DNA of 64,000 nucleotides from Mycobacterium cookii (GCF_010727945.1 NZ_AP022569.1:992001-1056000), one strand, 5' to 3'; positions 1 to 7,937 are shown, counted from the stretch's first letter. The notes: generated by a model not told the origin, from the sequence alone. Translations and numbers: made by a program.

Positions 1-344
1 AGGCGGCGTCGTCGTATCTGATGCCGCAGTTGATCGGCCGGCAGAACGCTGCATGGCTGTTGATGTCCTCGGAGTGGGTCGACGCCGACGAAGCCCGTTC
101 GATGGGCCTGGCGTGGAAGGTCTGCGAGCCCGATCAGTTGATCGCACAGGCCCGCAGTTACGCCGAAACGCTTGCCTCGCGTCCGATTCCGAGCCTGATC
201 GCGGTCAAGCAATCGATGGTCGAACCCATCCGCTCCGAGATCGCGGCGGCGACCGAGCGGGAAAACGCGCATTTTGCAGAGCTTTTGGGTGGTCAGGCGA
301 ACGCGGCAGCGCTCGCGGATTTCACCGCGAAGAAGCAGAGTTGA
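1..344 (+). CDS. Enoyl-CoA hydratase/isomerase family protein (C-terminal part)
   Basis: This is the 3' end of a crotonase-fold enoyl-CoA hydratase; the start lies before the window and the first complete codon is at base 3. About 113 residues remain. The visible part carries the region after the active site (PQLIGRQNAAWLL, then SSEWVDADEARSMGLAWKV) and the C-terminal helices ending in AKKQS. In this family the enzyme hydrates 2-enoyl-CoA in fatty-acid beta-oxidation. The catalytic glutamates and oxyanion loop are upstream and cannot be checked, so isomerase or inactive family members are not excluded. It converges on bfd, 3 bp away. Confidence 0.85.
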   Translation, partial: AASSYLMPQLIGRQNAAWLLMSSEWVDADEARSMGLAWKVCEPDQLIAQARSYAETLASRPIPSLIAVKQSMVEPIRSEIAAATERENAHFAELLGGQANAAALADFTAKKQS

Positions 345-347
345 TCG

Positions 348-530
348 CTACGAGCCGGTCGGCTGCAGTTGTGCGGCGGCCTCGATGATGGCCCGCACGG
401 TGCGCCGGCAACGTCCACAGTCCAGGCCCGCTCCACACTTTGTGGCGACCTCTTTGGACGTCGATGCCCCTTGGGCGACCACCTCGGAAACGGTCTGGCT
501 GGTGACCCCTTCGCACAGGCACACGTACAT
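348..530 (-). CDS. bfd: Bacterioferritin-associated [2Fe-2S] ferredoxin (Bfd)
   Basis: A 60-residue ferredoxin of the BFD type. The four cysteines Cys4, Cys6, Cys38 and Cys41 give the CxC-x31-CxxC spacing diagnostic of Bfd [2Fe-2S] clusters (MYVCLC near the N-terminus, CGAGLDCGRC later). Bfd docks on bacterioferritin and passes electrons to the ferric core to release Fe2+. It is divergent from bfrA at 802, with IdeR-like iron boxes between them, so mobilisation and storage of iron are genetically paired. Length is normal for the family. The ATG at 530 is the natural start because the first cysteine lies at residue 4. Confidence 0.93.
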   Translation of the reverse strand: MYVCLCEGVTSQTVSEVVAQGASTSKEVATKCGAGLDCGRCRRTVRAIIEAAAQLQPTGS

Positions 531-577
531 CAGCGAACCCCCGTTGCCTGGGTTTCTGATGACCGGTCAGCCAGCAT

Positions 578-596
578 GTAGGGAAGTCTAACCTAA
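578..596. promoter_or_regulatory. IdeR-like iron box 1 (bfd-proximal)
   Basis: GTAGGGAAGTCTAACCTAA matches the mycobacterial IdeR consensus TTAGGTTAGGCTAACCTAA at 15 of 19 positions, with the right half intact. It lies 48 bp upstream of the bfd start codon. IdeR with Fe2+ represses uptake genes and can activate storage genes depending on position. Confidence 0.7.
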
Positions 597-615
597 CTTC
601 CTTCGCGAAGGCTAT

Positions 616-640
616 CCTTACTTAGGTAAGGCTTTGACCA
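616..640. promoter_or_regulatory. Second iron-box-like element with a perfect palindrome
   Basis: Bases 616-631 form a perfect inverted repeat, CCTTAC-TTAG-GTAAGG. It overlaps TTAGGTAAGGCT at 622-633, which matches the left half of the IdeR consensus (12 of 19 over the whole 622-640 box). Tandem IdeR boxes upstream of a ferritin are known for M. tuberculosis bfrB, where they activate; here the pair sits about 160 bp upstream of bfrA. The rest of the 531-801 spacer shows no coding signal. Confidence 0.5.
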
Positions 641-801
641 GCACTTTTAGTGAAATTGGTCCGGCCACACCGGGCGAATCAGCGCGCCGACAGCCGTAGA
701 CTCGACTACGTTCATGGACGGCGCGTGGTGATGTTCCAGCCCAACTTCACTGTCGACCGCCGCGACTCGAAACAAGTCTCAGGGGACATGGAGGAGCGAT
801 C

Positions 802-1299
802 ATGCAAGGTGATCCTGATGTTTTGCGCCTGCTCAACGAGCAGCTGACCAGCGAGCTGACTGCGATCAACCAGTACTTCCTGCATTCCAAGATGCAGGAG
901 AACTGGGGATTCACCGAATTGGCCGGCCACACTCGTGCAGAGTCGTTCGACGAAATGCGGCACGCCGAGGCCATCACCGACCGGATCCTGCTGCTCGACG
1001 GGCTGCCAAACTACCAGCGGCTCTTCTCATTACGCATCGGTCAGACGCTGCGCGAGCAGTTCGAAGCCGACTTGGCGATCGAGTACGACGTGCTGAACCG
1101 TCTGAAGCCGGGCGTCATCATGTGCCGCGAGAAGCAGGACTCGACCAGCGCCAGCCTGCTGGAGGGCATCATCGCCGACGAGGAGAACCACGTCGACTAC
1201 CTGGAGACGCAGCTTCAGTTGATGGACAAGCTCGGCGAAGAGCTGTACTCCGCTCAGTGCGTCTCGCGTCCACCGACAACGGGTCAGGCCGGCGACTGA
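802..1299 (+). CDS. bfrA: Bacterioferritin (heme-containing iron-storage protein)
   Basis: A 165-residue bacterioferritin, close to the M. tuberculosis BfrA sequence as I recall it. The di-iron ferroxidase ligands are all present: Glu18, Glu51, His54, Glu94, Glu127 and His130. Met52, the axial ligand for heme b at the dimer interface, is also present. Twenty-four subunits form a cytosolic shell that oxidises Fe2+ and stores it as ferric mineral. The GGAGCG just before the ATG at 802 serves as ribosome binding site. It lies divergent from its electron donor gene bfd across iron-box-like operators. The C-terminus (SRPPTTGQAGD) is a few residues longer than usual. Function is confident. Confidence 0.96.
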   Translation: MQGDPDVLRLLNEQLTSELTAINQYFLHSKMQENWGFTELAGHTRAESFDEMRHAEAITDRILLLDGLPNYQRLFSLRIGQTLREQFEADLAIEYDVLNRLKPGVIMCREKQDSTSASLLEGIIADEENHVDYLETQLQLMDKLGEELYSAQCVSRPPTTGQAGD

Positions 1300-1309
1300 G
1301 GCGCCGAAG

Positions 1310-1353
1310 CGCTTTGGCTGGCGGGGCCAAGTCGGCCCTCGCCAGCCAAAGCG
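1310..1353. terminator. Strong bidirectional hairpin between convergent genes
   Basis: A 14-bp perfect stem pairs 1310-1323 (CGCTTTGGCTGGCG) with 1340-1353 (CGCCAGCCAAAGCG). It continues inward with GGGCC/GGCCC (1324-1328 with 1334-1338) and one bulged T at 1339. It lies 11 bp after the bfrA stop and 8 bp after the stop of the opposing gene. No long U tract follows, as is common in mycobacteria. Confidence 0.85.
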
Positions 1354-1360
1354 ACCGAGA

Positions 1361-1924
1361 TCAGAAGAGCGTGGCAGAACCCAACAAGCCGTCGACGACC
1401 GAGTCGAACGCGCCGAACGCGCCGGGGTCGAACGCCCCAACCAATTCGCTGACCGGATCAACGCCCGCGGTCGCGGCACTTGCGGCGGTGGATCCCAACG
1501 AATTCACCAAGTCTACGACGTACGGTTCGAGGAAGGCATCCACTGCAGGGTCGATGCTGGTGGGCCCGAACAGGTAAAAGTCGAGGTAGTAGCCCACGAG
1601 CCCGAACACCCCCGCCGGTGCGCCCGTGGCGGTGAACTGCGCAGGGTCCAATGCGTCGATCAAATAGCTGATCGCATTCGCGACGGGCACAGTCTCGGTC
1701 GCTGCGGGGAGAGCCGCTTCGGCGAGGCTGGCGGCGCTCAACGCACTCGGGTCGAGTGCCCCGACCAAGGAGCTGACCGCATCCGCATCGGAGACGTCCG
1801 CGCCGGCCACCGGAGCGGTCCCCAGGCTGAACGACGCGGCAATAACGGCGGCACCAGCGGCCGTGCAAAAACTTACCGCCATCTTGCGGCCGTGCGGCGC
1901 TGAGATACGAGCGTTCAGACTCAC
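1361..1924 (-). CDS. Secreted alanine-rich mycobacterial protein, unknown function
   Basis: Product of about 187 residues with a basic N-terminus (NARISAPHGRK), a hydrophobic stretch (SFCTAAGAAVIAASFSLG) and a likely signal-peptidase site near PVAGA-DV, so it is probably exported. The mature part is Ala/Val/Asp-rich with two imperfect repeats of the type SSLVGALDPSAL / SELVGAFDPGAF, and no cysteine. I chose the GTG at 1924 because GGAGG lies 6-7 bp upstream; an ATG 51 bp further upstream in frame has no comparable site. I do not recognise a domain. It converges on bfrA across the hairpin at 1310-1353. Confidence 0.65.
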   Translation of the reverse strand: MSLNARISAPHGRKMAVSFCTAAGAAVIAASFSLGTAPVAGADVSDADAVSSLVGALDPSALSAASLAEAALPAATETVPVANAISYLIDALDPAQFTATGAPAGVFGLVGYYLDFYLFGPTSIDPAVDAFLEPYVVDLVNSLGSTAASAATAGVDPVSELVGAFDPGAFGAFDSVVDGLLGSATLF

Positions 1925-2456
1925 GTGCGAGCCTCCATTCAGGTGTGTGTCGATATGGACGATATGGACGTACATGGGGCGGCGGCCCTGTCGTCGGCGT
2001 CTCGCATATGAGCTTTTACGCCCAACACCCGCAACGGTTCGCCGACCGCCCGAGCCTATCTGAGAGAACGCTGATTATGTATGTAAATTCTGCACGAGTC
2101 TGAGTGTCTATTAGTGACCACTTAGGCTGCATTCAGGAGAAAAATTGGGGTCGAATGGCAAAACAACAGCGCAGACGCTCACTCGGCTCGTTGCTGAATC
2201 TTCCCGGGTTACCTTGCCATGCAGCAGGTTTCGGCCGACGAACCCCCAGAGTCGTTATTGACGACGCGATGAGCAGGGCTCCGTTCGACCCGTCAGCGTG
2301 AGGTATTTCATAGATGTCTAGAAATTGAATGGAGCTAGACCTATATCTAAATTTTAGGTTTCAAAAAAGGGCCGACGCCATTTATTCACGACCCGTCCAT
2401 AACCGCCGATGACGCAGCGGCTCGTCGAGCATGTCGAAGCGTTTGGAGTCCGAGAC
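1925..2456. other. Long intergenic region with an AT-rich stretch
   Basis: About 530 bp without a convincing gene. GATATGGAC occurs twice in tandem at 1952-1969, just upstream of the secreted-protein gene. The stretch 2300-2390 is unusually AT-rich for this genome (for example CTATATCTAAATTTTAGG) and could be a promoter region or a scar of old DNA. A 48-codon frame from the ATG at 2155, behind an AGGAG, is open to 2301 but has no recognisable features, so I do not call it. Confidence 0.5.
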
Positions 2457-2978
2457 ATGACGGCCGGGCGTACCATCTCGGCCATGAGTCGCATCGGAAC
2501 ATTCGCTGAAGACGACCTGGTCGGCTGGGTCCTGAAATCTCCGGACTTGGGCGGCGCGATCGGGGCATTCGCCAACGCGGTCTACAGCAAGAACCGGTTG
2601 CCGATGCGAACCCGGGAACTCGCCCGCACGGTCATCGCGCACAGCAACGAATGCGTCGTCTGCGTCAACACTCGCGACGCCGACGGGCCGGCCGCCGGTG
2701 TGGACGAGGCTCTCTACGACCACGCTCAGGAATGGCGGACCTGGCCCGGCTACAGCGACCAAGAACGACTGGCCGCGGAATTCGCCCACCGGTTTGCCAC
2801 CGAACACACCAAGCTGCGCGAGGACGAAGACTTCTGGAGTCGCTGCAGCGAACACTTTTCCGAAGAACTCCTCGCCGATCTGGCGCTGTCGTGCGCACTG
2901 TGGGTAGGCATGGGCCGGGTTCTGCGGACGCTGGACATCGGTCAGTCCTGCAAGCTGACCCTGCCAAGCCGGGTATGA
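2457..2978 (+). CDS. Carboxymuconolactone decarboxylase/AhpD-like protein
   Basis: About 173 residues, all-helical CMD/AhpD-type family. The redox motif ECVVC lies at residues 65-69 (Glu65, Cys66, Cys69), as in AhpD-like peroxidase partners, but the histidine usually three residues after the second cysteine is replaced (CVNTR). Members of this family act as thiol-based alkyl-hydroperoxidases or decarboxylases; which applies here is not determinable. I chose ATG 2457 because GGAG lies 8 bp upstream; ATG 2484 is an alternative. It stands 22 bp before the glutamine synthetase-like gene and is probably co-transcribed with it. Confidence 0.75.
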   Translation: MTAGRTISAMSRIGTFAEDDLVGWVLKSPDLGGAIGAFANAVYSKNRLPMRTRELARTVIAHSNECVVCVNTRDADGPAAGVDEALYDHAQEWRTWPGYSDQERLAAEFAHRFATEHTKLREDEDFWSRCSEHFSEELLADLALSCALWVGMGRVLRTLDIGQSCKLTLPSRV

Positions 2979-3000
2979 ACCGCCGGGCCCGGTAGCCCGC

Positions 3001-4353
3001 ATGACGACGACACCGCTCGCCGCAGCGGCCATCGCCCAACTCGAGGGCGAGGGCGTGAATGCGGTCATCGGCACGGTCGTCAACCCGGCCGGGCTCACCC
3101 AGGCCAAGACCGTGCCGATCCGGCGGACCAACGCGTTCGCCGATCCCGGACTCGGCGCCAGCCCGGTGTGGCACGGCTTCGCCGTCGACCAGACCGGCAT
3201 CGCTTTCACCCAACAGAACAGCGTCGTCGGTGATCAGCGAATCAGGATCGACCTGACCGCGTTGCGTCTTCTCGGCGACGGGCTGGCCTGGGCACCAGGA
3301 TCGTTCTTCGAACAGGACGGCACGCCCGTCCCAGCCTGCAGCCGCGGCACGCTGGCTCGTGTCGAGGCCGCACTCGCCGAAGCCGGACTCACCGCGTTGG
3401 TCGGCCATGAAATCGAGTTCCTGCTCGTCGAACCGAACGGTCACCCGTTGCCGTCGACGCTGTGGGCCCAGTACGGGCTGGCGGGTGTGCTCGAACACGA
3501 GGCGTTTGTCCGCGATGTCGTTGCCGCGGCGGCGGTATCGGGCGTCGCGATCGAGCAACTCCACCCCGAGTACGGAGCCAATCAGTTCGAGATTTCCTTG
3601 ACGCCGCAGTCCCCGGTCGCCGCGGCTGACCAATTGGTTTTGACCCGCGTCATCATCGGCCGCGTGGCCAGGCGTTACGGCGTGCGGGTCAGCCTGTCTC
3701 CGGCCCCGTTCGTGGGCAGCGCTGGATGCGGCGCACACCAACACTTTTCGCTGACCAATTCGTCCGGACCGCTGTTCTCCGACGGGGCAGGCAGCCACGG
3801 GATGACCAGCAAGGGTGAAAGCGCGATAGCTGGGGTGCTGGGCGGTCTGCCGGCGGCCCAGGGCGTGTTGTGCGGTTCGATCGTGTCCGGGCTGCGGCTG
3901 CAACCTGGCAACTGGGCCGGCGCGTATGCCTGCTGGGGTACCGAGAACCGGGAAGCGGCGCTGCGATTCGTGGTCGGTGGGCACGGTAATCCGTACGGCG
4001 GCAATGCCGAGGTCAAAGTCGTTGACCCGTCCGCCAATCCGTACCTCGCAACGGCGGCGATCCTGGGCCTGGCGCTGGACGGCATCAGCCGAAGCGCGGT
4101 GCTTCCGGCGGAGACCAAGGTCGACCCGGCAGCGTTGACCGACGCGGAGCGCAATCGTGCCGGTATCGTGCGGCTGCCCAACGCGCAGGCGAAAGTGATT
4201 GCCGCACTGGATACTTCCAAACTGTTGCGGTCGATCCTCGGCGACCCCGCCGTCGACGCCGTCGTCACCGTCCGGCGTTTCGAGCACGAGCATTACGCCC
4301 ACCTCAACCGCGAGCAGTTGGCCGACAAGTTCCGGATGGCCTGGAGCGTGTAA
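3001..4353 (+). CDS. glnA3: Glutamine synthetase-like ligase, GlnA3 type
   Basis: 450-residue glutamine synthetase-fold enzyme. Landmarks are GHEIEF (135-140, metal-binding Glu), NQFEISL (194-200), GCGAHQHFSL (242-251, ATP/metal histidines 246 and 248), NREAALRFV (316-324) and a C-terminal EVKVVDPSANPYLATA block. The family forms gamma-glutamyl amide bonds with ATP; GlnA3-type proteins are usually not the main ammonia-assimilating enzyme, and actinobacterial GlnA3 has been linked to gamma-glutamylation of polyamines. The next gene, an amidohydrolase, starts 2 bp after the stop. This same domain pair is fused in fungal FluG, which supports amine or gamma-glutamyl compound metabolism. The substrate is inferred, not seen. 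Confidence 0.88.
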   Translation: MTTTPLAAAAIAQLEGEGVNAVIGTVVNPAGLTQAKTVPIRRTNAFADPGLGASPVWHGFAVDQTGIAFTQQNSVVGDQRIRIDLTALRLLGDGLAWAPGSFFEQDGTPVPACSRGTLARVEAALAEAGLTALVGHEIEFLLVEPNGHPLPSTLWAQYGLAGVLEHEAFVRDVVAAAAVSGVAIEQLHPEYGANQFEISLTPQSPVAAADQLVLTRVIIGRVARRYGVRVSLSPAPFVGSAGCGAHQHFSLTNSSGPLFSDGAGSHGMTSKGESAIAGVLGGLPAAQGVLCGSIVSGLRLQPGNWAGAYACWGTENREAALRFVVGGHGNPYGGNAEVKVVDPSANPYLATAAILGLALDGISRSAVLPAETKVDPAALTDAERNRAGIVRLPNAQAKVIAALDTSKLLRSILGDPAVDAVVTVRRFEHEHYAHLNREQLADKFRMAWSV

Positions 4354-4355
4354 GG

Positions 4356-5492
4356 GTGACGGCTCTGGCGGACCACATCGCCGGCGTGCCGCTGATCGAC
4401 CAGCACGCGCACGGTTGCTGGTTGGGGGCAGGGGACCGGCTGCGCTTCGAGAACGCGCTCAACGAGGCCAACACCGCGCCGCTCGCCGACTTCGACTCAG
4501 GATTCGACACCCAGATCGGCTTCGCCGTGCGGGCACACTGCGCCCCACTGCTCGGCCTGCCTGAACACGCTGAGCCGCACGACTATTGGAGACGCCGCAG
4601 CCAGCTGACCGAAGCCGAGCTGGCGCGGGTATTCCTGCAGGCGGCCGGCGTCAGCGACTGGCTGATCGACACCGGCTACGCCAACGGTGTGGCCGACGTG
4701 TCGCAGGTTGCCGAGCTGTCGAACGGCCGGGCGCACGAGGTGGTCCGCCTCGAACAAGTGGCCGAACAAGCCGCGAAAGCCGCGGGTGACTATGCCTCGG
4801 CGTTCGAACAAATCCTGAGGCAGCGCACGGCGGCGGTGGTGGGCACCAAATCCGTCCTTGCCTATCGCGGCGGTTTCGACGGTGACCTGAGCGAGCCGTC
4901 GGCGGCCGAGGTCGCGGAGGCCGCCGACCGGTGGCGTGACAGCGGCGGCCAACGGCTGACCGATCGGGTGTTGCTGCGCTTCGGTCTGCACCAGGCGCTA
5001 CGAGTAGGTAAACCATTGCAATTCCACGTAGGTTTCGGCGATCGCGACTGCGATCTGCACAAGGCCAATCCGCTCTACCTGCTGGACTTCCTCCGCCAAT
5101 CCGGCGATACGCCGATCGTGCTGCTGCACTGCTATCCCTACGAGCGGGAGGCCGGCTATTTAGCCCAAGCGTTCAACAACGTCTATTTGGACGGCGGGCT
5201 GAGCGTCAACCACCTGGGCGCGCGCGCACCGGCGTTCATCGCCCGACTGCTGGAACTGGCACCGTTCCGCAAGATCGTCTACTCGTCGGACGCATTCGGT
5301 CCGGCCGAATTGCATTACCTGGGCACAACGTTGTGGCGCAAGGGTATTGATCGCGTGCTCAGCGGATTCGTCGACAACGGTGACTGGAGTTCGGCCGACG
5401 CGGCACGCGTGGTCGACCTCATCGCCCACGTCAATGCCGAACGCATTTACCGGCTCGACGCCGGGGTTAGAGACGACGACACCAGGGTATAG
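4356..5492 (+). CDS. Amidohydrolase-family metal-dependent hydrolase (FluG N-domain-like)
   Basis: 378 residues, TIM-barrel amidohydrolase starting with GTG 2 bp after the glnA3-like stop. The N-terminal metal motif is HAH (His17/His19 in IDQHAHG). Later blocks are FHVGFGDRDCDLH, VLLHCYPYER and YSSDAFGPAELHY, which supply further histidine and the aspartate of the metal site. Paired with a glutamine synthetase-type ligase it could hydrolyse the gamma-glutamyl or amide product of that enzyme. In M. tuberculosis the equivalent pair is Rv1878-Rv1879, as I recall. The exact substrate is unknown. Confidence 0.85.
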   Translation: MTALADHIAGVPLIDQHAHGCWLGAGDRLRFENALNEANTAPLADFDSGFDTQIGFAVRAHCAPLLGLPEHAEPHDYWRRRSQLTEAELARVFLQAAGVSDWLIDTGYANGVADVSQVAELSNGRAHEVVRLEQVAEQAAKAAGDYASAFEQILRQRTAAVVGTKSVLAYRGGFDGDLSEPSAAEVAEAADRWRDSGGQRLTDRVLLRFGLHQALRVGKPLQFHVGFGDRDCDLHKANPLYLLDFLRQSGDTPIVLLHCYPYEREAGYLAQAFNNVYLDGGLSVNHLGARAPAFIARLLELAPFRKIVYSSDAFGPAELHYLGTTLWRKGIDRVLSGFVDNGDWSSADAARVVDLIAHVNAERIYRLDAGVRDDDTRV

Positions 5493-5500
5493 ACCCCGCT

Positions 5501-6334
5501 ATGGCCGGCCTAGCAGAGGCGCTGGAGTGGGCCCGCGAACAGATCACGTCGCGGGTCCCCAAGGCTGACCTCGACCAGCGGGATCCCGACTACATCCGCG
5601 ACCAGTTGCCCGGTACGTGGCTGCTGGCGTCGCTGTACTTCCGGGCCGATGTCCAGCACCTGGATCGGATCCCCGCCGAGGGGCCGGTGCTGCTCGTCGG
5701 CAACCACAGCGGCGGCAACGTCCCGCCCGACACGTTCGTGTTCACGCTTGCGTTCTGCTCCTACTTCGGCGTCGAGCGACCGTTCTACCAACTGGCCCAC
5801 AACCTTGTCGTCTCCGCGCCGCCGCTGGGCTGGTTGCGCAAGTTCGGTACCGTTGCCGCCAACCACGAAAACGCCTGTCTGGCACTGGAATCCGGTGCCG
5901 CGCTGCTGGTCTATCCCGGTGGTGACTACGAGGTCTTCCGGCCGTCGTGGGAGCGTCACAAGGTCGACTTCGACGGGCGCATGGGATACGTCAAGCTGGC
6001 CCGCGATGCCGGGGTACCGATCGTGCCGGTGGCAAGCGTGGGCGGGCAGGAAAGCGCGTTGTTCCTCAATCGTGGCCAGTGGCTCGCCAAGCTGCTCAGA
6101 GCGGACAAAACGCTGCGGCTCAAGAGCATTCCGATATCGCTGGCGTTGCCGTGGGGCCTGAACATCAGCGACTTGGCCGGGCATCTTCCGCTGCCCACCA
6201 AGATCGCCATCGAAGTCCAACATCCCATCGAAGTCGACGGTGACGACCAGGCGGTACACGACAAGGTGATGGCCAGCCTGCAGGCCGGCGTCGACCGGCT
6301 CGCCGCCCGACGACGGTTTCCGGTGATCGGCTGA
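5501..6334 (+). CDS. Lysophospholipid/acylglycerol acyltransferase (LPLAT, MGAT-like)
   Basis: 277 residues. The acyltransferase motif GNHSGGNVPPD places His69 and Asp77 seven residues apart, the arrangement of the mycobacterial MGAT-like branch rather than the HX4D of PlsC. A second conserved block is YPGGDYEVFRPSW and a third is VPVASVGGQES. These enzymes transfer an acyl chain from acyl-CoA to a glycerolipid or similar acceptor at the membrane face. It begins 8 bp after the amidohydrolase stop, and its stop overlaps the ATG of the SRPBCC gene (TGATG), so the two are translationally coupled. The acceptor is unknown. Confidence 0.85.
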   Translation: MAGLAEALEWAREQITSRVPKADLDQRDPDYIRDQLPGTWLLASLYFRADVQHLDRIPAEGPVLLVGNHSGGNVPPDTFVFTLAFCSYFGVERPFYQLAHNLVVSAPPLGWLRKFGTVAANHENACLALESGAALLVYPGGDYEVFRPSWERHKVDFDGRMGYVKLARDAGVPIVPVASVGGQESALFLNRGQWLAKLLRADKTLRLKSIPISLALPWGLNISDLAGHLPLPTKIAIEVQHPIEVDGDDQAVHDKVMASLQAGVDRLAARRRFPVIG

Positions 6335-6786
6335 TGCGAGTCGAACGCCGCAACGTCATCAACGCCGACCGCGACGCCGTCTGGAAGATCGTCAGCGATC
6401 CCGACGGCTACCCCTCCTTCATGACCAACTTGGAGCGCTGGGAAAGCGCCAACGACCAGCCGCCCGGCGTCGGCGCCCGCTATTTCGTGCACTGGAAGGT
6501 CGGCTCGGTGCCGGTCGGCGGCCTGATGGAAATCGTCGAGTTCGACGACCTGCGCGACCTCGCCTGGGTGGGCATCACCGGCGTGACCATGCGCGGCCGA
6601 ATCCGGCTGCGCGACGGTAAAGACGGCCGGACGAAGGTGATCTTCCGGCTGTCGTATCAGGCACCGGGCGGACTCTGGGGCTACATCGCCGACCGGGTCG
6701 CCGTCCGCCAAGTGAGCCGCATCGCGACGGACACCCTGAAACGCCTCAAGAAATTGAGCGAGCCCGCCGCGAGCCGCAACCACTGA
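6334..6786 (+). CDS. SRPBCC (polyketide cyclase/START-like) family protein
   Basis: 150 residues with the typical helix-grip start RVERRNVINADRDAVWKIV and a lipid-binding cavity fold (YPSFMTNLERWE, later FDDLRDLAWVG). There is no catalytic motif I can name; members bind lipids, polyketides or sterols or act as cyclases/dehydratases. The ATG overlaps the acyltransferase stop by one base, so the protein likely handles the same lipid substrate. No signal peptide or membrane segment is visible. Confidence 0.8.
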   Translation: MRVERRNVINADRDAVWKIVSDPDGYPSFMTNLERWESANDQPPGVGARYFVHWKVGSVPVGGLMEIVEFDDLRDLAWVGITGVTMRGRIRLRDGKDGRTKVIFRLSYQAPGGLWGYIADRVAVRQVSRIATDTLKRLKKLSEPAASRNH

Positions 6787-6815
6787 TATTTCTGCGCGCC
6801 CGACGGACTCTTCGC

Positions 6816-6844
6816 GAAACATCGAAGAAACATCGTCGAAACAT
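6816..6844. promoter_or_regulatory. Three GAAACAT repeats at exact 11-bp period
   Basis: GAAACAT occurs at 6816-6822, 6827-6833 and 6838-6844, that is 7-bp units separated by 4 bp (ATGTTTC on the other strand). This geometry is the one bound by OmpR/PhoB-family response regulators. The block lies about 117 bp upstream of the small secreted gene at 6961 and upstream of phoU. Confidence 0.55.
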
Positions 6845-6960
6845 TGATCTTGGGCGCTCTTCAGGCACATACTGACAAAACGCCCGCACAGGCCACATTT
6901 GCGAATTTCTGACGTTCTCCGGCAGAAGGCTCCGGAGCATTCCTCAACGAGGAGGAAATG

Positions 6961-7203
6961 ATGAGGAAATTCACCCAGCGAGTGCTGCTTATCGGCGCCG
7001 CTGAGATGGCGATCATCGGGGCGGTCAGTGGTGTCGATCTGGTTGCGCAGGCCCACGCTGATCCCACGTCATGCATCGGTGCGTCGGCGCAATGCCAGCA
7101 AGTCGAGTTGACCGGGCCGCAATCGCGAGCGACGGTGGTCTGCCAACCGACCGGGCCGAAAGCCGGAGCCATTTGCCGCGAGTGGGCGCCACGCCCCGCC
7201 TGA
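6961..7203 (+). CDS. Small secreted cysteine-containing protein, unknown function
   Basis: About 80 residues. A signal peptide is evident: RKFTQR, hydrophobic VLLIGAAEMAIIGAV, and a cleavage region ending QAHA before DPTSC. The mature part of roughly 50 residues has four cysteines (TSCIG, AQCQQ, VVCQP, AICRE), suggesting two disulfides in the cell envelope. The sequence ATGATG offers two starts; the second (6961) is preferred because GGAGG lies 5 bp before it, against 2 bp for the first. It is preceded by the 11-bp-phased repeats at 6816-6844. I do not recognise a family. Confidence 0.7.
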   Translation: MRKFTQRVLLIGAAEMAIIGAVSGVDLVAQAHADPTSCIGASAQCQQVELTGPQSRATVVCQPTGPKAGAICREWAPRPA

Positions 7204-7289
7204 CGGCTGCAGAAGCGAGCGCGATGCGCTGACGCCGGATCCGTGCCATTCGATGGTGTGGTCGCGTGCTGTCCTCATAGGGTTGGGGC

Positions 7290-7937
7290 ATGCGAACGGT
7301 GTTCCACGAGCAACTTCATTCGCTGACCGTGACGCTCAGCCGGATGTGCGGTCTGGCCGGTTTGGTGATGGAGCGGGCTACCGACGCGCTGCTGCATGGG
7401 GACCTACAGCTTGCCGAGCAGGTGATCGCCGACTACGAGGAACTCGCGCAGATGCGCAGCGACGCAGAGGAGGCTGCCTTTGTGCTGCTGGCGTTGCAGG
7501 CCCCTGTCGCAGGCGATTTGCGGATCGTCGTCGGTTGTATGCAGAACGTGGCCGACGCCGAACGCATGGGCGGCTTGGCACGACACGTTGCCGAGATCGT
7601 TCGCCGCCGGCACCCTGACCGCACCCTGCCGACTCAAGTCAACGGCGTCTTCGCCGAAATGGGCAGGATCGCCGTGGACCTCGGCAACAGCGCGAAAGAG
7701 GTCGTGCTGTCGCGTGATCCCGAACAAGCCGCGCAAATTGGCCGCGACGACGCGGAAATAGACAGGCTGCACCAACATCTCTTCACCCTGCTCAAAGACG
7801 ACGGTTGGGGTCACGGCGTGGGCACCGCCGTCGATGTCGCGTTGTTGGGGCGTTTCTACGAACGCTTCGCCGATCACGCCGTCGAAATCGGTCGCCGGGT
7901 CATTTTCCAGGCGACCGGCGAACCCTTTGATGCCTGA
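7290..7937 (+). CDS. phoU: PhoU-type phosphate signalling regulator (PhoY)
   Basis: 215 residues forming two tandem PhoU three-helix bundles. Recognisable pieces are [12 protein letters not shown] at the N-terminus, [14 protein letters not shown] after the first bundle, and [19 protein letters not shown] near the C-terminus, which carries the metal-binding E/D-x-x-x-D signature. PhoU links the Pst phosphate transporter to the SenX3-RegX3 (PhoR-PhoB) system and silences it when phosphate is sufficient. No pst or two-component gene lies beside it here, as for mycobacterial phoY genes. Length is normal. Confidence 0.93.
   Translation: MRTVFHEQLHSLTVTLSRMCGLAGLVMERATDALLHGDLQLAEQVIADYEELAQMRSDAEEAAFVLLALQAPVAGDLRIVVGCMQNVADAERMGGLARHVAEIVRRRHPDRTLPTQVNGVFAEMGRIAVDLGNSAKEVVLSRDPEQAAQIGRDDAEIDRLHQHLFTLLKDDGWGHGVGTAVDVALLGRFYERFADHAVEIGRRVIFQATGEPFDA

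Noticed and set aside
2155..2301. Short open frame starting MAKQQRRRSLGSLL behind an AGGAG
   Set aside because: No recognisable domain, in an AT-rich spacer, 48 codons only; not supported beyond the open frame.
2665..4302. A 545-codon open frame antisense to the glutamine synthetase-like gene
   Set aside because: Composition is that of a shadow frame, and the plus-strand gene has all family motifs.
6816..6844. Naming the 11-bp-phased repeats a RegX3 or PhoP site
   Set aside because: The heptamer GAAACAT/ATGTTTC does not match the sites I know for these regulators, so only the geometry is reported.
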